Assembly (NCBI RefSeq): GCF_021556395.1
Contig: NZ_JAKGCS010000007.1
Location: forward strand, 62,001-126,000
Length of the DNA: 64,000 nt
Reading direction: 5' to 3'
Source: Acuticoccus kalidii
GTDB taxonomy: Bacteria; Pseudomonadota; Alphaproteobacteria; Rhizobiales; Amorphaceae
In this document: positions 47,001 through 58,064 of the stretch, piece by piece
How the letters are laid out: each line of letters begins with the position of its first letter
How positions within the stretch are numbered: position 1 is the first letter of the stretch
Program-made: the position numbers and the translations under genes
The notes under the pieces: generated by a model
Seen by the model: the letters and a program-made list of their open reading frames with translations, nothing else
What the model was told of the DNA's origin: nothing
Database searches by the model: none

Positions 47001-47559
47001 TGCCGCCGCGCACGGCATATTCGCCCGCCTCGCGCACCGTCGGCGTGCGCAGAAAGGCGTTGTCCTCGAGCCAGGTGACGACATCCTTCATCACGACGTC
47101 GGCGCCCGCGGCGTGGCGCAGCGTGGAGGACCGGATGACATCCGGCGTCGGAACGCGCTGGAGGATCGCGTTCGCGGTCGTCATCACGACCGTCGGCCCC
47201 TTCGCGCCGCTCGCGAGGTGTTCGAGTGCGGCGGTGCGCCGCGCCTGGACGAGGGACGACGGCGAGGCCCGGTCATAGGGCATGCAGTCCCAGCCCGGCA
47301 GGCGCACGATATCGATTTCGGGGTCGAAGAAGCGCAGCGCGTTTTCCGCGCTCGTCTGCCGCGCCCCGTCGCGGGCGACGAAGACGACCGGGCGATCGCT
47401 GCCGCGCGCGAGGCGGGCGAGCGCCTCCCCCTCCATCCCGTCCGGAAGGTTGGTGACCGTGATCTCGGCCGGAAGATCGTCGTTGGCGAGGATCTTGAGG
47501 CTTGGTTTGGCCGCGTCTCGAATCTCGGCGATCGACCTCGCCTTTTCGCGCGCTGCCAT
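44020..47559 (-). CDS. mfd: transcription-repair coupling factor Mfd
   Basis: 1179 residues. Order: UvrB-homology modules (LPGWDCMPYDRASPS near 90, then REAGEYAVRGGIVDLY), the RNA polymerase interaction domain (GDLVVHVDHGIGRFIGL, LYLPVENIDLLSRY), the RecG-like motor with Walker A GDVGFGKTEVAIRAAF, DEEQ box VDEEQKFGV and LATTIVESGLDIP, and the C-terminal TRCF domain. Removes RNA polymerase stalled at DNA damage and recruits UvrA. Start overlaps the sdhE stop (TGATG). Confidence 0.97.
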   Translation of the reverse strand: MAAREKARSIAEIRDAAKPSLKILANDDLPAEITVTNLPDGMEGEALARLARGSDRPVVFVARDGARQTSAENALRFFDPEIDIVRLPGWDCMPYDRASPSSLVQARRTAALEHLASGAKGPTVVMTTANAILQRVPTPDVIRSSTLRHAAGADVVMKDVVTWLEDNAFLRTPTVREAGEYAVRGGIVDLYAPGTDAPVRLDFFGDTLETIRPFDPETQRTTGQWTSIELIPMSEVVLTPTSISRFREGYLRAFGAATKDDILYHGVSEGVRASGLEHWLPLFHEELATIFDYVPASPVVLDHLTEDAIAKRLAEIEDHYSARTSSLAQSSGAPYNALPPSTLYLTEGSPGIFAGHKIVRLSPFAVPEKEGVHTVSAGGRVGRSFAAERSAQNVNIFAALIEHIDALRDKGLRVIVAAWSEGSRDRMAQVLKDLHLKNAEEVATFGEAGALAKNKAALAILEIEHGFETPDYAIIAEQDVLGDRLVSSGRKRRRDADVLTEVASLGEGDLVVHVDHGIGRFIGLKTLTAAGAPHDCVEIAYHNDDKLYLPVENIDLLSRYGSDSEEITLDRLGGAGWQARKAKMKERVREIADELIKTAAARLMKKAPVIEPATGVYDEFVAKFPYNETDDQLAAIEAVADDLSAGLPMDRLVCGDVGFGKTEVAIRAAFLTAMTGRQVALIVPTTLLARQHYKTFAERFQGLPVRVAQASRLVSAKDMKAVREGLKSGEIDLVVGTHALLSKTVEFRDLALLIVDEEQKFGVKHKEALKALKSDVHVLTLSATPIPRTMQLALTGVRELSMIATAPVDRLAVRTFVAPFDPLTIREALLRERYRGGQSFYVCPRVSDLAGQKEFLEQHVPEVKVGVAHGRMSATELDDVMNAFYEGRYDVLLATTIVESGLDIPTANTLIVHRADMFGLAQLYQIRGRVGRSKTRAYALLTTPVDKTLTATAQRRLKVLQSLDNLGAGFQLASHDLDIRGAGNLLGEEQSGHIKEVGFELYQSMLEEAVASLKSGETEEVDDHWSPHISIGIPVLIPEDYVPDLQLRMSLYRRLADLDDARGIDAFGAEMVDRFGKMPDEVEWLLKIVYIKSLCRKANVEKIDAGPKGAVITFRNGLFANPQGLVKFIAGEGSLAKIRPDHKVVLIRDWPTPEKRTKGVAVILSNLAKLAEAEEKVAA

Positions 47560-47840
47560 CACTGCCCCTTGTGAAACGCGATCACTCGGTCGAGAAGAGC
47601 CGAGCGATGGTTGGGAGGGACGTCGTCCTGTTCGGTGATCCAGCGATAGAGTTCGGTGTCCGGAAGGCGCATCAGCGCTTCCATCTCGGCCACATCGTCC
47701 TCGCTCCATTGGTCGATCGTCTCGTCGGCGAAACGGCCGAGAAGAAGGTCCATCTCGCGGGTGCCACGATGCCAGGCGTGAAACAGGAGCCGCTTGCGCC
47801 GCGGCTCGAGATCGGCGGAGGAACGGGTGGTGCCGGTCAC
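47559..47840 (-). CDS. sdhE: succinate dehydrogenase assembly factor SdhE
   Basis: 93 residues of the SdhE/Sdh5 family, which helps attach FAD covalently to the SdhA flavoprotein. The conserved RKRLLFHAWHRGTREMD.LLGRF block carries the RGxxE motif (RGTRE). GTG 47840 is the start: GGAG is 6 nt upstream and the frame before it is unconserved. Coupled to mfd by TGATG and divergent from recG, the usual alphaproteobacterial layout. Confidence 0.92.
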   Translation of the reverse strand: MTGTTRSSADLEPRRKRLLFHAWHRGTREMDLLLGRFADETIDQWSEDDVAEMEALMRLPDTELYRWITEQDDVPPNHRSALLDRVIAFHKGQ

Positions 47841-47954
47841 TAGCGTCTCCAAATCGAAGTCGGCGCGCGCTGAGGGGGAGCGGACGCCGGGAACGGAGCG
47901 TGGGCGTTCGGCCGCGCGCACGCATTCTTGCCGCCGCCCCGAGAGGACGCCGGT

Positions 47955-50069
47955 GTGAGTGTGGTCTTTGATATCGGTCCGCTGACCGCCCCGGTCAATC
48001 GTCTGCAAGGTGTTGGGCCCGCCCGCGCGGAGCGGCTTGCCCATCTTCTCGATCGGCCGAGCGCGGCAGAGACGCGCGTCTTCGACATTCTATCCCATTG
48101 CCCCGTCGGCGTCATCGACCGACGACACCGCGTCGCCGTCGCCGAGGCGCCGGACCGGGCGATCGCGACGCTGACGGTGAAGGTCGTTCGCCACGAAAAC
48201 GCCCGGCGGCCGGGCGCTCCGTCCCGCGTCATCGGCGAGGATGGAACGGGCGAGCTCGCCATCGTCTTCTTTCGTGGCGGCGAAGCGTGGCGTCTCGGCA
48301 ACTATCCGATCGGGGAATGGGTCCGCGTCTCCGGCCTCGTCGAGTGGTGGGAGGGCCGACCGCAGATCGTCCACCCCGACCAGTTCGCCAAGGTCGAGGG
48401 GCCGGATGCGCCGTTCGACGCCCGATTTGGCCTCGAACCCATCTATCCGCTCACCCAGGGCCTCACCGCGGGCGTCCTGTCCGGTCTCGTCGCGGCAGCG
48501 CTCGAGAAGATCCCGGACCTTCCCGAGTGGCTCGACGGCCCGTTGGTGAAGCGGGAGAAATGGCCGACCTTCGCCGAAGCGGTCGCCGCCATCCATCGGC
48601 CGGAGGACGCGCACGATATCAGCCCCGACGCTGCGTGCCGGCAGCGCCTTGCCTATGATGAGCTTCTGGCGAGCCAGCTCGCCCTTGCGATCGTGCGCGA
48701 CCGGGAGCGCAATCATCGCGGCCGGGCGCGGCGGTGGGACGACGCCATGATCGCGGCGATCGAAAAGAGCCTTCCGTTCTCGCTCACCGCCTCTCAACGC
48801 CTCTCCCTCGCCGAAATCGCGGGCGATCTTGCGGCCGAGCACCGGATGATCCGCCTCGTTCAAGGCGATGTCGGCTCCGGCAAGACCGTGGTCGCGCTGC
48901 TGGCGGCGGCGATGGCCGCCGGCGATGGCGGGCAGACCGCGATGATGGCGCCGACCGATCTCGTCGCCCGGCAGCATTATGAAACGCTCTCGAACATCCT
49001 CGAACCGCACGGCATCAGGGTCCGCCTCCTCACCGGACGCATCACCGAGGCGGAGCGGGCCGAGGCGATCGCGGGGCTCGCCGACGGCTCGGTGACGATC
49101 GCGGTCGGCACGCATGCGCTTTTCCAGTCGGCCGTGACCTTCCGCGATCTCGCCCTCGTCGTGGTCGACGAGCAGCACCGTTTCGGCGTCCATCAACGCA
49201 TGGCGCTGTCGGAGAAGGGTCCCCACTCCGACCTCCTCGTGATGACGGCGACGCCGATCCCCCGCACCATGGTCCTCGCTCAGTTCGGCGACATGGACGT
49301 CTCCCGCCTCACCGACAAGCCGGCCGGCCGCCAGCCGGTCGAGACGCGGGCCGTCGCCCTCACCAATATCGACGCGGTGATCGAGCGCCTCGCCGCCGCC
49401 GTCGCGCGGGGGGAAAAGGCGTATTGGGTCTGCCCTCTCGTCGAGGACAATGAGGCCTCGGAGCTCGAATCGGCCGTCAACCGGCACCGGATCCTGTCGA
49501 AGCGGGTCGGTGATGTTGTCGGTCTCGTCCACGGCAAGACGCCGACGGCCGAGCGCGAGCGGATCATGAGCGCCTTCAAAGACGGGCAGATCGCCGTCCT
49601 CGTCGCGACCACGGTCGTCGAGGTGGGTGTCGACGTACCCGATGCGACGATCATGGTGATCGAACATGCCGAGCGCTTCGGCCTGTCCCAGCTCCACCAG
49701 CTTCGCGGGCGCGTCGGGCGGGGCGCGAAAGCCTCGACCTGCCTCCTCCTCTACAAGGCCCCGCTCGGCGCGATCGCCCGCCAGCGGCTCGACACGATGC
49801 GCGCCACCAATGACGGCTTCCGCATCGCCGAGGACGATCTGAAGCTGCGCGGCGAAGGCGAGATCCTCGGAACGCGCCAATCGGGCGCCCCGTCCTTCCG
49901 CTTCGCCGACCTCGAGCACCATGCCGCGCTTCTCGCGATCGCGTCGGACGACGCGCGTCTCGTGGTCGCGACGGATCGGAACCTGGAGCGCGAGCGGGGC
50001 AAGGCCTTGCGCGCCCTCCTCACCCTCTTCGAGCGACGACGGGCGATCGAGCGGCTCCGCTCCGGCTGA
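47955..50069 (+). CDS. recG: ATP-dependent DNA helicase RecG
   Basis: 704 residues: N-terminal helical part, wedge/OB domain (about 60-150), then superfamily 2 helicase motifs Walker A GDVGSGKTVVALLAAAMA, VDEQHRFGV (DEQH box), MTATPIPRT, LVATTVVEVGVDVPDA and QLRGRVGRG. Unwinds forks and Holliday junctions. GTG 47955 follows GAGAGGA; TTG 47928 and GTG 47961 are alternatives. Ends 3 bp from the convergent imelysin-like gene. Confidence 0.96.
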   Translation: MSVVFDIGPLTAPVNRLQGVGPARAERLAHLLDRPSAAETRVFDILSHCPVGVIDRRHRVAVAEAPDRAIATLTVKVVRHENARRPGAPSRVIGEDGTGELAIVFFRGGEAWRLGNYPIGEWVRVSGLVEWWEGRPQIVHPDQFAKVEGPDAPFDARFGLEPIYPLTQGLTAGVLSGLVAAALEKIPDLPEWLDGPLVKREKWPTFAEAVAAIHRPEDAHDISPDAACRQRLAYDELLASQLALAIVRDRERNHRGRARRWDDAMIAAIEKSLPFSLTASQRLSLAEIAGDLAAEHRMIRLVQGDVGSGKTVVALLAAAMAAGDGGQTAMMAPTDLVARQHYETLSNILEPHGIRVRLLTGRITEAERAEAIAGLADGSVTIAVGTHALFQSAVTFRDLALVVVDEQHRFGVHQRMALSEKGPHSDLLVMTATPIPRTMVLAQFGDMDVSRLTDKPAGRQPVETRAVALTNIDAVIERLAAAVARGEKAYWVCPLVEDNEASELESAVNRHRILSKRVGDVVGLVHGKTPTAERERIMSAFKDGQIAVLVATTVVEVGVDVPDATIMVIEHAERFGLSQLHQLRGRVGRGAKASTCLLLYKAPLGAIARQRLDTMRATNDGFRIAEDDLKLRGEGEILGTRQSGAPSFRFADLEHHAALLAIASDDARLVVATDRNLERERGKALRALLTLFERRRAIERLRSG

Positions 50070-50072
50070 GCC

Positions 50073-51530
50073 TCAGGGGCTCGGCATCATGGTGGTGGTG
50101 AGATCGGCCGGCGGGACGACTTCGATCACGTCGGGACTTTGCGGCGGCACCGCCTCGACCGCCGTCGCGCCGTTGGTGCGCACTTCACGCAGCACCGCCG
50201 ACGGCGCATTGGGGCGCTCGAAGGCGGTGGGATCGAAGGCGAAGACCTCGGGAAGCCGCTCCGTCACCGTCGCCTGGACCGCATCGAAGGGAAGACGCAG
50301 GCTCGCGGAAAAGCGGCGGCGCTCGGGCGAATTCAGCGTCGTGCGACCTTCCTCGATCGCCTTACGGATCGATTGCAACAGCGTGCGGACCGCTTGCCCG
50401 GAGGTCGTATAATCCTCCAAAATCATCGACTGGATCGAGATCGATTTCGCGAGACCGTCGAGATATTGGACGACATAGCGCCGGCGTCCGAACGGCAGTT
50501 CCGGGTTGTCCCGTTCCATGACGATGAAACGGTTGATGTGCCGGTCGAGAAGGTCGGTCCCGTTGATGAGCCCTTGCACGAGATCGCGCAGGATCAGCCG
50601 ATCGCCGAGTTCGGCGTCATCGTCGCGCCAGTGCACGTCGAGCGTCGTGCGCTCGGTCCACACGCGCAAGGCGTCCTTCGCCTGGCGTTGCAGATGGGCG
50701 GCGATCGTGACGGCGAGATCGCAGCCATTGTCGAGCCCGCCATCCACCGTCTTGCCGTCGCGAAGGAGGAGCTGCTCGAGCGCCGAAAGGCCCATCAGCG
50801 CCGGCTCGTAGGTGCGAAGATCGGACAAGGTGCGGGGCGCGACGTCGGTGCCGGCGATGATCGCGCGGATCTGGTCGCGGCTGAATGCGGTGGCGGACGC
50901 ATCGGTGAGGACGCGGGCCGGGAGTTGCTTCAGCGAGGGGGAGCCGAACGCCAACGGCACGAGCCCCGCCGCATCGTGGATCGAGGTCAGGAACGCCTCG
51001 TCGAGCGCCCGCTTGGCGCTTTCATTGCGCGACACGCAAAAGCGCACCACCGCGTTCTGCAGTGTCACGGTCGATTTGGAGAAGGTCTCGACCTGCGGGA
51101 CGATCCATTTCTGGATGACGACAGAAGCGACCGGCGGCCGCGCGACGGTGCCGGCGGGTGGGGCCGACGGCGGATCGTCCTGCACCCATAGCGCGTCGAG
51201 CGCCGCCTCGGGTGTCAAAACTCTCGGTTCGTTCTCGGCGAGTTCGGTATCGAACGGCGCGGCGTCGCGCTGCGCTTCGAGTTCGGCCGGCCCCGGCGGC
51301 AGAACGCCCCCGAGACCGCGTTGCGGGCCCGGCGGGGTTTCGGGCTCATCGAGTCCGACCGTCTCGTCGACGGCGTTCGGCGACGGGATGACGGCCGGTT
51401 GCTCTTCGATCCGCTGACTGTGGGCCGGTGTCGCGACGGCGACCAGCGACGTCAGGAGCAAGAGGCTCCACGATCCGAGGGACGATGCCGCTCGGGACCG
51501 TCGCCTGGACCGTTTCCGCCGCGACGCCAT
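50073..51530 (-). CDS. imelysin-like (peptidase M75 superfamily) secreted protein
   Basis: 485 residues. Basic N-terminus and hydrophobic segment form a signal peptide (cleavage near AHSQ, about 38). After a Pro-rich spacer (about 40-130), the imelysin-like domain has LQNAVVRFCVSRNESAKRALDEAF and YEPALMGLSALEQLLL. In imelysins the latter is GxHxxE; here the His is Ser, so the presumed metal/catalytic site is altered. Imelysins are periplasmic or outer-membrane proteins linked to iron uptake. Its start lies 1 bp after the stop of the large glycosyltransferase gene, so it is co-transcribed, which is an unusual partner. Family call by eye, moderate. Confidence 0.65.
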   Translation of the reverse strand: MASRRKRSRRRSRAASSLGSWSLLLLTSLVAVATPAHSQRIEEQPAVIPSPNAVDETVGLDEPETPPGPQRGLGGVLPPGPAELEAQRDAAPFDTELAENEPRVLTPEAALDALWVQDDPPSAPPAGTVARPPVASVVIQKWIVPQVETFSKSTVTLQNAVVRFCVSRNESAKRALDEAFLTSIHDAAGLVPLAFGSPSLKQLPARVLTDASATAFSRDQIRAIIAGTDVAPRTLSDLRTYEPALMGLSALEQLLLRDGKTVDGGLDNGCDLAVTIAAHLQRQAKDALRVWTERTTLDVHWRDDDAELGDRLILRDLVQGLINGTDLLDRHINRFIVMERDNPELPFGRRRYVVQYLDGLAKSISIQSMILEDYTTSGQAVRTLLQSIRKAIEEGRTTLNSPERRRFSASLRLPFDAVQATVTERLPEVFAFDPTAFERPNAPSAVLREVRTNGATAVEAVPPQSPDVIEVVPPADLTTTMMPSP

Positions 51531-51531
51531 T

Positions 51532-54081
51532 CTATCCCTCGCCGAGCGAAGCCATGATCTCGTCGAGGCGCGCCTCATACTTGCGGGCTTGGGCATCGAG
51601 CGAGAAATTCTCGTTCACGAAGGCGAGCGCGTTGGCGGCCCGCCGTTCGCGTTCGGCCGTATTGGAGCGAACCGCGCGGAGCTGCGCGATGGCGCTCTCG
51701 CGGCGCGGATCGGCCCACACCTGGCCACGATCGACGAAAATATACTCGTTCGATCGCGGTTCGACGAGATCATAATCCACGAGCCACGCATTGTCCGGCT
51801 TGGTGAAGTCCATATTGCCGGAATAGCCGGTGGTGAGCACCGGGGTGCCGAGCGCCATCGCCTCGATCAGCCCGAAGCCCCACCCCTCGGAGCGGTGGAG
51901 GGAGACATAACAGTCCGTCCCCTTCTTCAGCTTCATGAGGTCGTTATAGCGCATCGTCTCGTTGAGGATGACGATCCGCGGATCGGCCGCCGCGATCTCC
52001 TGGATCCGCTCCCAGCGCATCGCCTGATGCCGGTCGGCGACGAAATCCCGATTGTGGGTCTTGAGGACGAGAAGAACGTCCTCGTCCGGTCCGAACGCCT
52101 CGCAGAACGCGTCGACCAGCCCGTGCGGGTTCTTCCGCTCCAGGAAGGAGAAGGAATCGAAGGTCGCCATGAACACGAAGGTGTCCGGCCCGACCGGCAG
52201 GCGCTCGCCGATATAGGCCCGCGCCGCCGAACGGCCCGGATCCGGCACCGGCTCCACCGCCATGCCGACGCTGCGCACCGGCTTGTCGGTCGCCGAGGTG
52301 TAGATGTCGACGCCGTATTCGGTCGCGACCCAGATCTCGTCGAGAAGGCCGATCGACAGGAACTGCGTGCGCGCCGGCGTCGACAACTCCCAGAAGAAGT
52401 AACCGATATTGTACGCGCCGTTGAAGACGTCGTTCATGTAGGCGAGCGCGATCGGCACCGTCTCGCCATTGAGGTGGACGAGGTTGACCCGCGCCGGCTT
52501 GGGCGCGTCGGTGCCCTCCACCGCGTTGTTCATCCCGACCGGGGCCGGATTGTCGAGCCCGAAATTGACGTAGTTCGCGTTATAGCGCGTGCGCTTGATG
52601 GTTTCGGCCGAAAGGCGCGAGGCCTGGCCGAGACCGGACGATTTCTCGAACGGACCGATCACCTGCAGCTTGACCCGCTCGTCGGACGGCTGGGTCGCGG
52701 CGGGATAACGCGCGGCCTCGAAGCGGTTGCCCTTCGCATCGAAGAAGAGGAAGCGGCCGCGGGTGATGTCGAAGCCCTTCTGCCAAAGGAGGTCGGCGAA
52801 GCGGTCCGCGTTCAGCATCTCGCCGAGCCCGGCGCCGTGGCCCTGAAGCGATCCGAGCACGCGGTCGAACAGCGTGTCGCCCCGCTCGCCCTCGAACAGC
52901 GCCTTGACGTTCTTCGGCGGCAGGAAGCGGATCGTCCCCGGCGAGGTCACCCCTTCGAGGAGCATCCACACATGCATGAGGATGCGGTCGGCCTCCGAAT
53001 GGAGGTCGAGGATGTGAAAGCGCTTATCGCGGTTGAAGCGATGGATCATGTAGGCCGACGGCGCGAACGCGTGGCCCATGAAGTTGAGCGGCATCCGCCG
53101 CAGCGCCTCGATGTAGAAGTTCGGGACGAGGCAGTCCTCCATGTGGAGGAAGGGCGCCTGCTCGGTGCACCACCACACGAGGAACGCCTCGTAGCTCTCC
53201 CGGTCGACTATCGGCAGAAGCTGCGCCCCCGCGCCGAGGGTCATCGCGTAGGAGAGCGAGGCGCGGGAGATCTTGAACTCCATTCCGACCATCGGAACGG
53301 GTTGGTTGAGATAGGCGATCTCGTCCGCCCCAAGCGGCACGCGCAGCGGGCGGCGGTTGCCGCCATAATGGTCGATATACCAGCGCAGATACGCGTTCTT
53401 GGCGGCTTCCGATCCGTCGAGCGGATGGGTCTCGTCCTTGCGCAGGCGCTTGTGGGTGAAGTCGAGATAGGGCGAGATCGCGCGCCGCTCGTCCCCGCGC
53501 GCGCCCTCGAAGGAGAACATCCGCTCGTGGAGCGGGAAGCGGCCGGGCTCGCGCTTGTCGGGCCGGAGGGCGCCACCTTCGAGCGCGGTGACGGCGCTCG
53601 CGACGACGGCGGCCTCCAGCGTCGCGCGCATCGCATCGCCGAGCGAGGTGGTGATCGTCGGATCCTTGCGCAAAGTGAGGCTCGTCAGCCATTCCCGCTC
53701 GCCGCCATGGCCCAGAACGGCGACGTCGATCACACGGTCGCTCTGCGTCGCGGCCTTCGCGACCGCCTTCGGCACGGTCCACGAGAAGCCGCACACCCGC
53801 GGCCCGCGACCCGCGCGCTCCACGTCGGCGCGCACGAGATCGGCCTTCGCAACGCCGATCGGAATGCCGTCGACGAGGAACTCGATCGTCAGGGCACGCG
53901 ACAGATCGTGCGTGTCGGCAACCCAGCCAGCGATCTCCGCGGCGGTGAATCGGTCGACATGGAAGTTGAAGCGCGGCTCGGCGCGGCTCTGATCGGGCAC
54001 CGCCTGGGACGCGGTCTCGGGTGTCGCCCCCTCCCCGCCCGCCGTCGGATCCTGCGGCACGATCGAATGCTGGTCAGCCAT
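51532..54081 (-). CDS. large glycosyltransferase with N-terminal accessory domains
   Basis: 849 residues. Residues about 38-125 form a GWVxD...ADLVRADVERAG...GFxWTVP domain seen in many alphaproteobacterial glycan proteins. A middle part (about 200-430) has YLRWYIDHYGG..R and VGMEFKISRASLSYAM. The C-terminal 370 residues are a GT4-type, GT-B-fold glycosyltransferase: GPFEKSSGLGQASRL, LVHLNGE and YVSLHRSEGWGFGLIEAMA followed by LGTPVLTTGYSGN. No signal peptide. Likely adds a sugar in surface glycan synthesis. ATG 54081 has AAGGAGA about 8 nt upstream. Downstream of the gmd-rmd genes on the same strand. Confidence 0.85.
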   Translation of the reverse strand: MADQHSIVPQDPTAGGEGATPETASQAVPDQSRAEPRFNFHVDRFTAAEIAGWVADTHDLSRALTIEFLVDGIPIGVAKADLVRADVERAGRGPRVCGFSWTVPKAVAKAATQSDRVIDVAVLGHGGEREWLTSLTLRKDPTITTSLGDAMRATLEAAVVASAVTALEGGALRPDKREPGRFPLHERMFSFEGARGDERRAISPYLDFTHKRLRKDETHPLDGSEAAKNAYLRWYIDHYGGNRRPLRVPLGADEIAYLNQPVPMVGMEFKISRASLSYAMTLGAGAQLLPIVDRESYEAFLVWWCTEQAPFLHMEDCLVPNFYIEALRRMPLNFMGHAFAPSAYMIHRFNRDKRFHILDLHSEADRILMHVWMLLEGVTSPGTIRFLPPKNVKALFEGERGDTLFDRVLGSLQGHGAGLGEMLNADRFADLLWQKGFDITRGRFLFFDAKGNRFEAARYPAATQPSDERVKLQVIGPFEKSSGLGQASRLSAETIKRTRYNANYVNFGLDNPAPVGMNNAVEGTDAPKPARVNLVHLNGETVPIALAYMNDVFNGAYNIGYFFWELSTPARTQFLSIGLLDEIWVATEYGVDIYTSATDKPVRSVGMAVEPVPDPGRSAARAYIGERLPVGPDTFVFMATFDSFSFLERKNPHGLVDAFCEAFGPDEDVLLVLKTHNRDFVADRHQAMRWERIQEIAAADPRIVILNETMRYNDLMKLKKGTDCYVSLHRSEGWGFGLIEAMALGTPVLTTGYSGNMDFTKPDNAWLVDYDLVEPRSNEYIFVDRGQVWADPRRESAIAQLRAVRSNTAERERRAANALAFVNENFSLDAQARKYEARLDEIMASLGEG

Positions 54082-54195
54082 GACGGCCTTCTCCTTCGCA
54101 TGTGCGAGACACGCGCACATCTCGCCCCCGTCCGGGCCGATCAATGGTCGTACAACGCCAATTTTGTAAAGTCATCGAGGCATCGACGCCTCCGT

Positions 54196-55155
54196 TCAAC
54201 CCGGAACGACGACCTTCAGCCGCTTTCGCTGGTCGTCGAGCACTTCTTTCAACGTTTCGATGATGGGCCGGTGCGGCGGCCAGTCCATCAAGGTCGAAAG
54301 GAAGGCCGTCGATGCCGTCGCCACCGGGATCTCGTTGGGACGCAGCCGCGACGGATCGATCTCGACCGAAACCTCGACTTTAGCGAGTGAGCACAGCAAG
54401 TCGAGGATTTCGCGGATCGACATCGCCTCGCCGCGGGCGACGTTGACGATCGCCCGCTTCGGCAGCCTGTCGGCCGCCTTGAGGATCCCGATATAGGCGT
54501 TCGCCACGTCGCGAACGTCGAGGAAATCGCGCTTGGCGTCGAGATTGCCGACGCTGATCGTCGGCGGGACGAGGCCGGCCTCGATCCGGGCGAGCTGCGC
54601 GGCGAAGGAGGCGACGACGAACGTTTCCATCTGGCCGGGGCCGGTGTGGTTGAACGGGCGCGCGATGAGGAGCTGATTCGTGTCGGTGAGGATCTCCTCG
54701 AAGACGAACTCCGAGGCGAGCTTGGAATTGGCGTACGGCCCGTGCGGCATCGGCGGGGTCGTCTCGTCGGCCGGGCCGTGCTTGAGGTTCGAGCCGTAGA
54801 CCTCGGCGGTCGAGGCGAGGAACACCGTCGCCTCCGGCGCGTGCCGGGCGATCGACTTCGCGAGCCAATAGGACCCGTCGCGATTGTCCCGCCAGACGCT
54901 GCTCGGCGAGCGGTTGGCCTTCGCGACCGAGGAGTGGGCCGCGAGGTGGACGACGATGCCCGGCTTGACCGTGCGAATGAGGTCGTCGGTCGCCGACGGA
55001 TTGGTGAGCTCCACCGCGTACCCGCCTTCGGGCACCGGCGCGAGACGCACCAGCTTGACGAGCGCGCGGCCCGGAAAGGTCGCTTCGAGCCGCGCAGCCA
55101 CGTAAGGCGCGACGAACCCGGCACTCCCAGTCAACAGTATCGGGCCATTGCTCAC
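54196..55155 (-). CDS. rmd: NAD-dependent epimerase/reductase, GDP-6-deoxy-mannose reductase-like
   Basis: 319 residues, extended short-chain dehydrogenase: TGSAGFVAPYVAARL, Ser/Thr in STAEVYGSN and catalytic Tyr-Lys in YANSK. The RPFNHTGPGQ segment and neighbouring gmd fit Rmd, which reduces GDP-4-keto-6-deoxymannose to GDP-D-rhamnose. A GDP-L-fucose synthase is less likely because there is no epimerase-type NVGSG start. GTG 55155 has GAGGA 8 nt upstream. The symbol rests on context plus motifs, so it is likely, not certain. Confidence 0.78.
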   Translation of the reverse strand: MSNGPILLTGSAGFVAPYVAARLEATFPGRALVKLVRLAPVPEGGYAVELTNPSATDDLIRTVKPGIVVHLAAHSSVAKANRSPSSVWRDNRDGSYWLAKSIARHAPEATVFLASTAEVYGSNLKHGPADETTPPMPHGPYANSKLASEFVFEEILTDTNQLLIARPFNHTGPGQMETFVVASFAAQLARIEAGLVPPTISVGNLDAKRDFLDVRDVANAYIGILKAADRLPKRAIVNVARGEAMSIREILDLLCSLAKVEVSVEIDPSRLRPNEIPVATASTAFLSTLMDWPPHRPIIETLKEVLDDQRKRLKVVVPG

Positions 55156-55192
55156 GCCGTCGGTCCTCGTCTCTCTCAATGGTCGGTCCGGA

Positions 55193-57212
<2,020 letters not shown>

Positions 57213-57213
<1 letters not shown>

Positions 57214-58064
57214 TGGATCTGCCGGCCGAACACCGTGCGAGGCCGTATCGCTTCACCCGGCGCATTCTCGGCTTTCATCAGCAAAGCCGCCCCGTTCGCG
57301 GCCTCACCCATGCGCGCAGCGCCATCGAATGGACCGATGCGGAGTGCGATCTCTATCGCCCCGGCGTCGACGGGCTGATCGTCCAGGACCTGCGCACGTT
57401 GAGCGACCAGATCTACCCGCTGATCGCCGCGACGCCGACCCTCTTCGTCCTGTCCGATCGGGACCGGCCGCACTTCCTCGTCCTTCTCCACCATCGCACC
57501 GTCGTCCTGACGCCGGCCGACGCCGTCTTCGTGGACGGTCCGCCGCGGGGGGATCGCCTCCAATCGATGATCGGCGACAGCCACGTTGCGGGCCCGGATG
57601 ACTGGATCATGGCGGATGGGGCGATGCGCGCCATACCCGCGAGCCTTGCCCCCTTCGCCGAAGTCGCCAAGGTCGAGTTCGGCGAGATCGCCCGCCGTGT
57701 GGCCGCGATCCCGCTTCCCCGCGTCCAGCATTTCTGGGCGCCGGTCGGCCCCGTCGCCGCCTTTGCCCCGATCTTCATCGGCCCGATGTCGGCGGTCCGC
57801 GTCGACGAGGGGCCGTTCGCGGGCCTCGCGCCGACCCTTCTCCTCGTCGATCCGGAGCATATGGGCGATCTTGCCGATCGCCCCCTTCCCCAGTCGACGA
57901 TCGTGGTGATGCCGTTCGCCCTCGCCCGCGGGCGTCCGATCGACCATTTGCTCGCCGACCTCGCCGAGATGCGGCGCGAACCCTTCCATCTTCACGACCT
58001 CGTCACCCTCGGGGACGTCGGCGAGGCGAGCCTTGGCTGTCTTTATGGGGAGTTCGTGGTGTGA
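57213..58064 (+). CDS. hypothetical protein in the glycan cluster
   Basis: 283 residues, not recognised. No signal peptide or membrane helix. Visible pieces include LSDRDRPHFLVLLHHRTVVL and an FAPIFIGPMSAVRV stretch in an Ala/Pro/Leu-rich protein. It is tied by overlapping stop/start codons to the sulfotransferase upstream (TGATG) and the glycosyltransferase-like gene downstream, so a role in making or modifying the same glycan is likely. G+C and codon use match the neighbours. Confidence 0.7.

Noticed and set aside
43882..47574. 1230-codon plus-strand open frame
   Set aside because: Antisense to mfd and the sulfotransferase-like gene; product is Arg/Asp/Val-rich with no motif.
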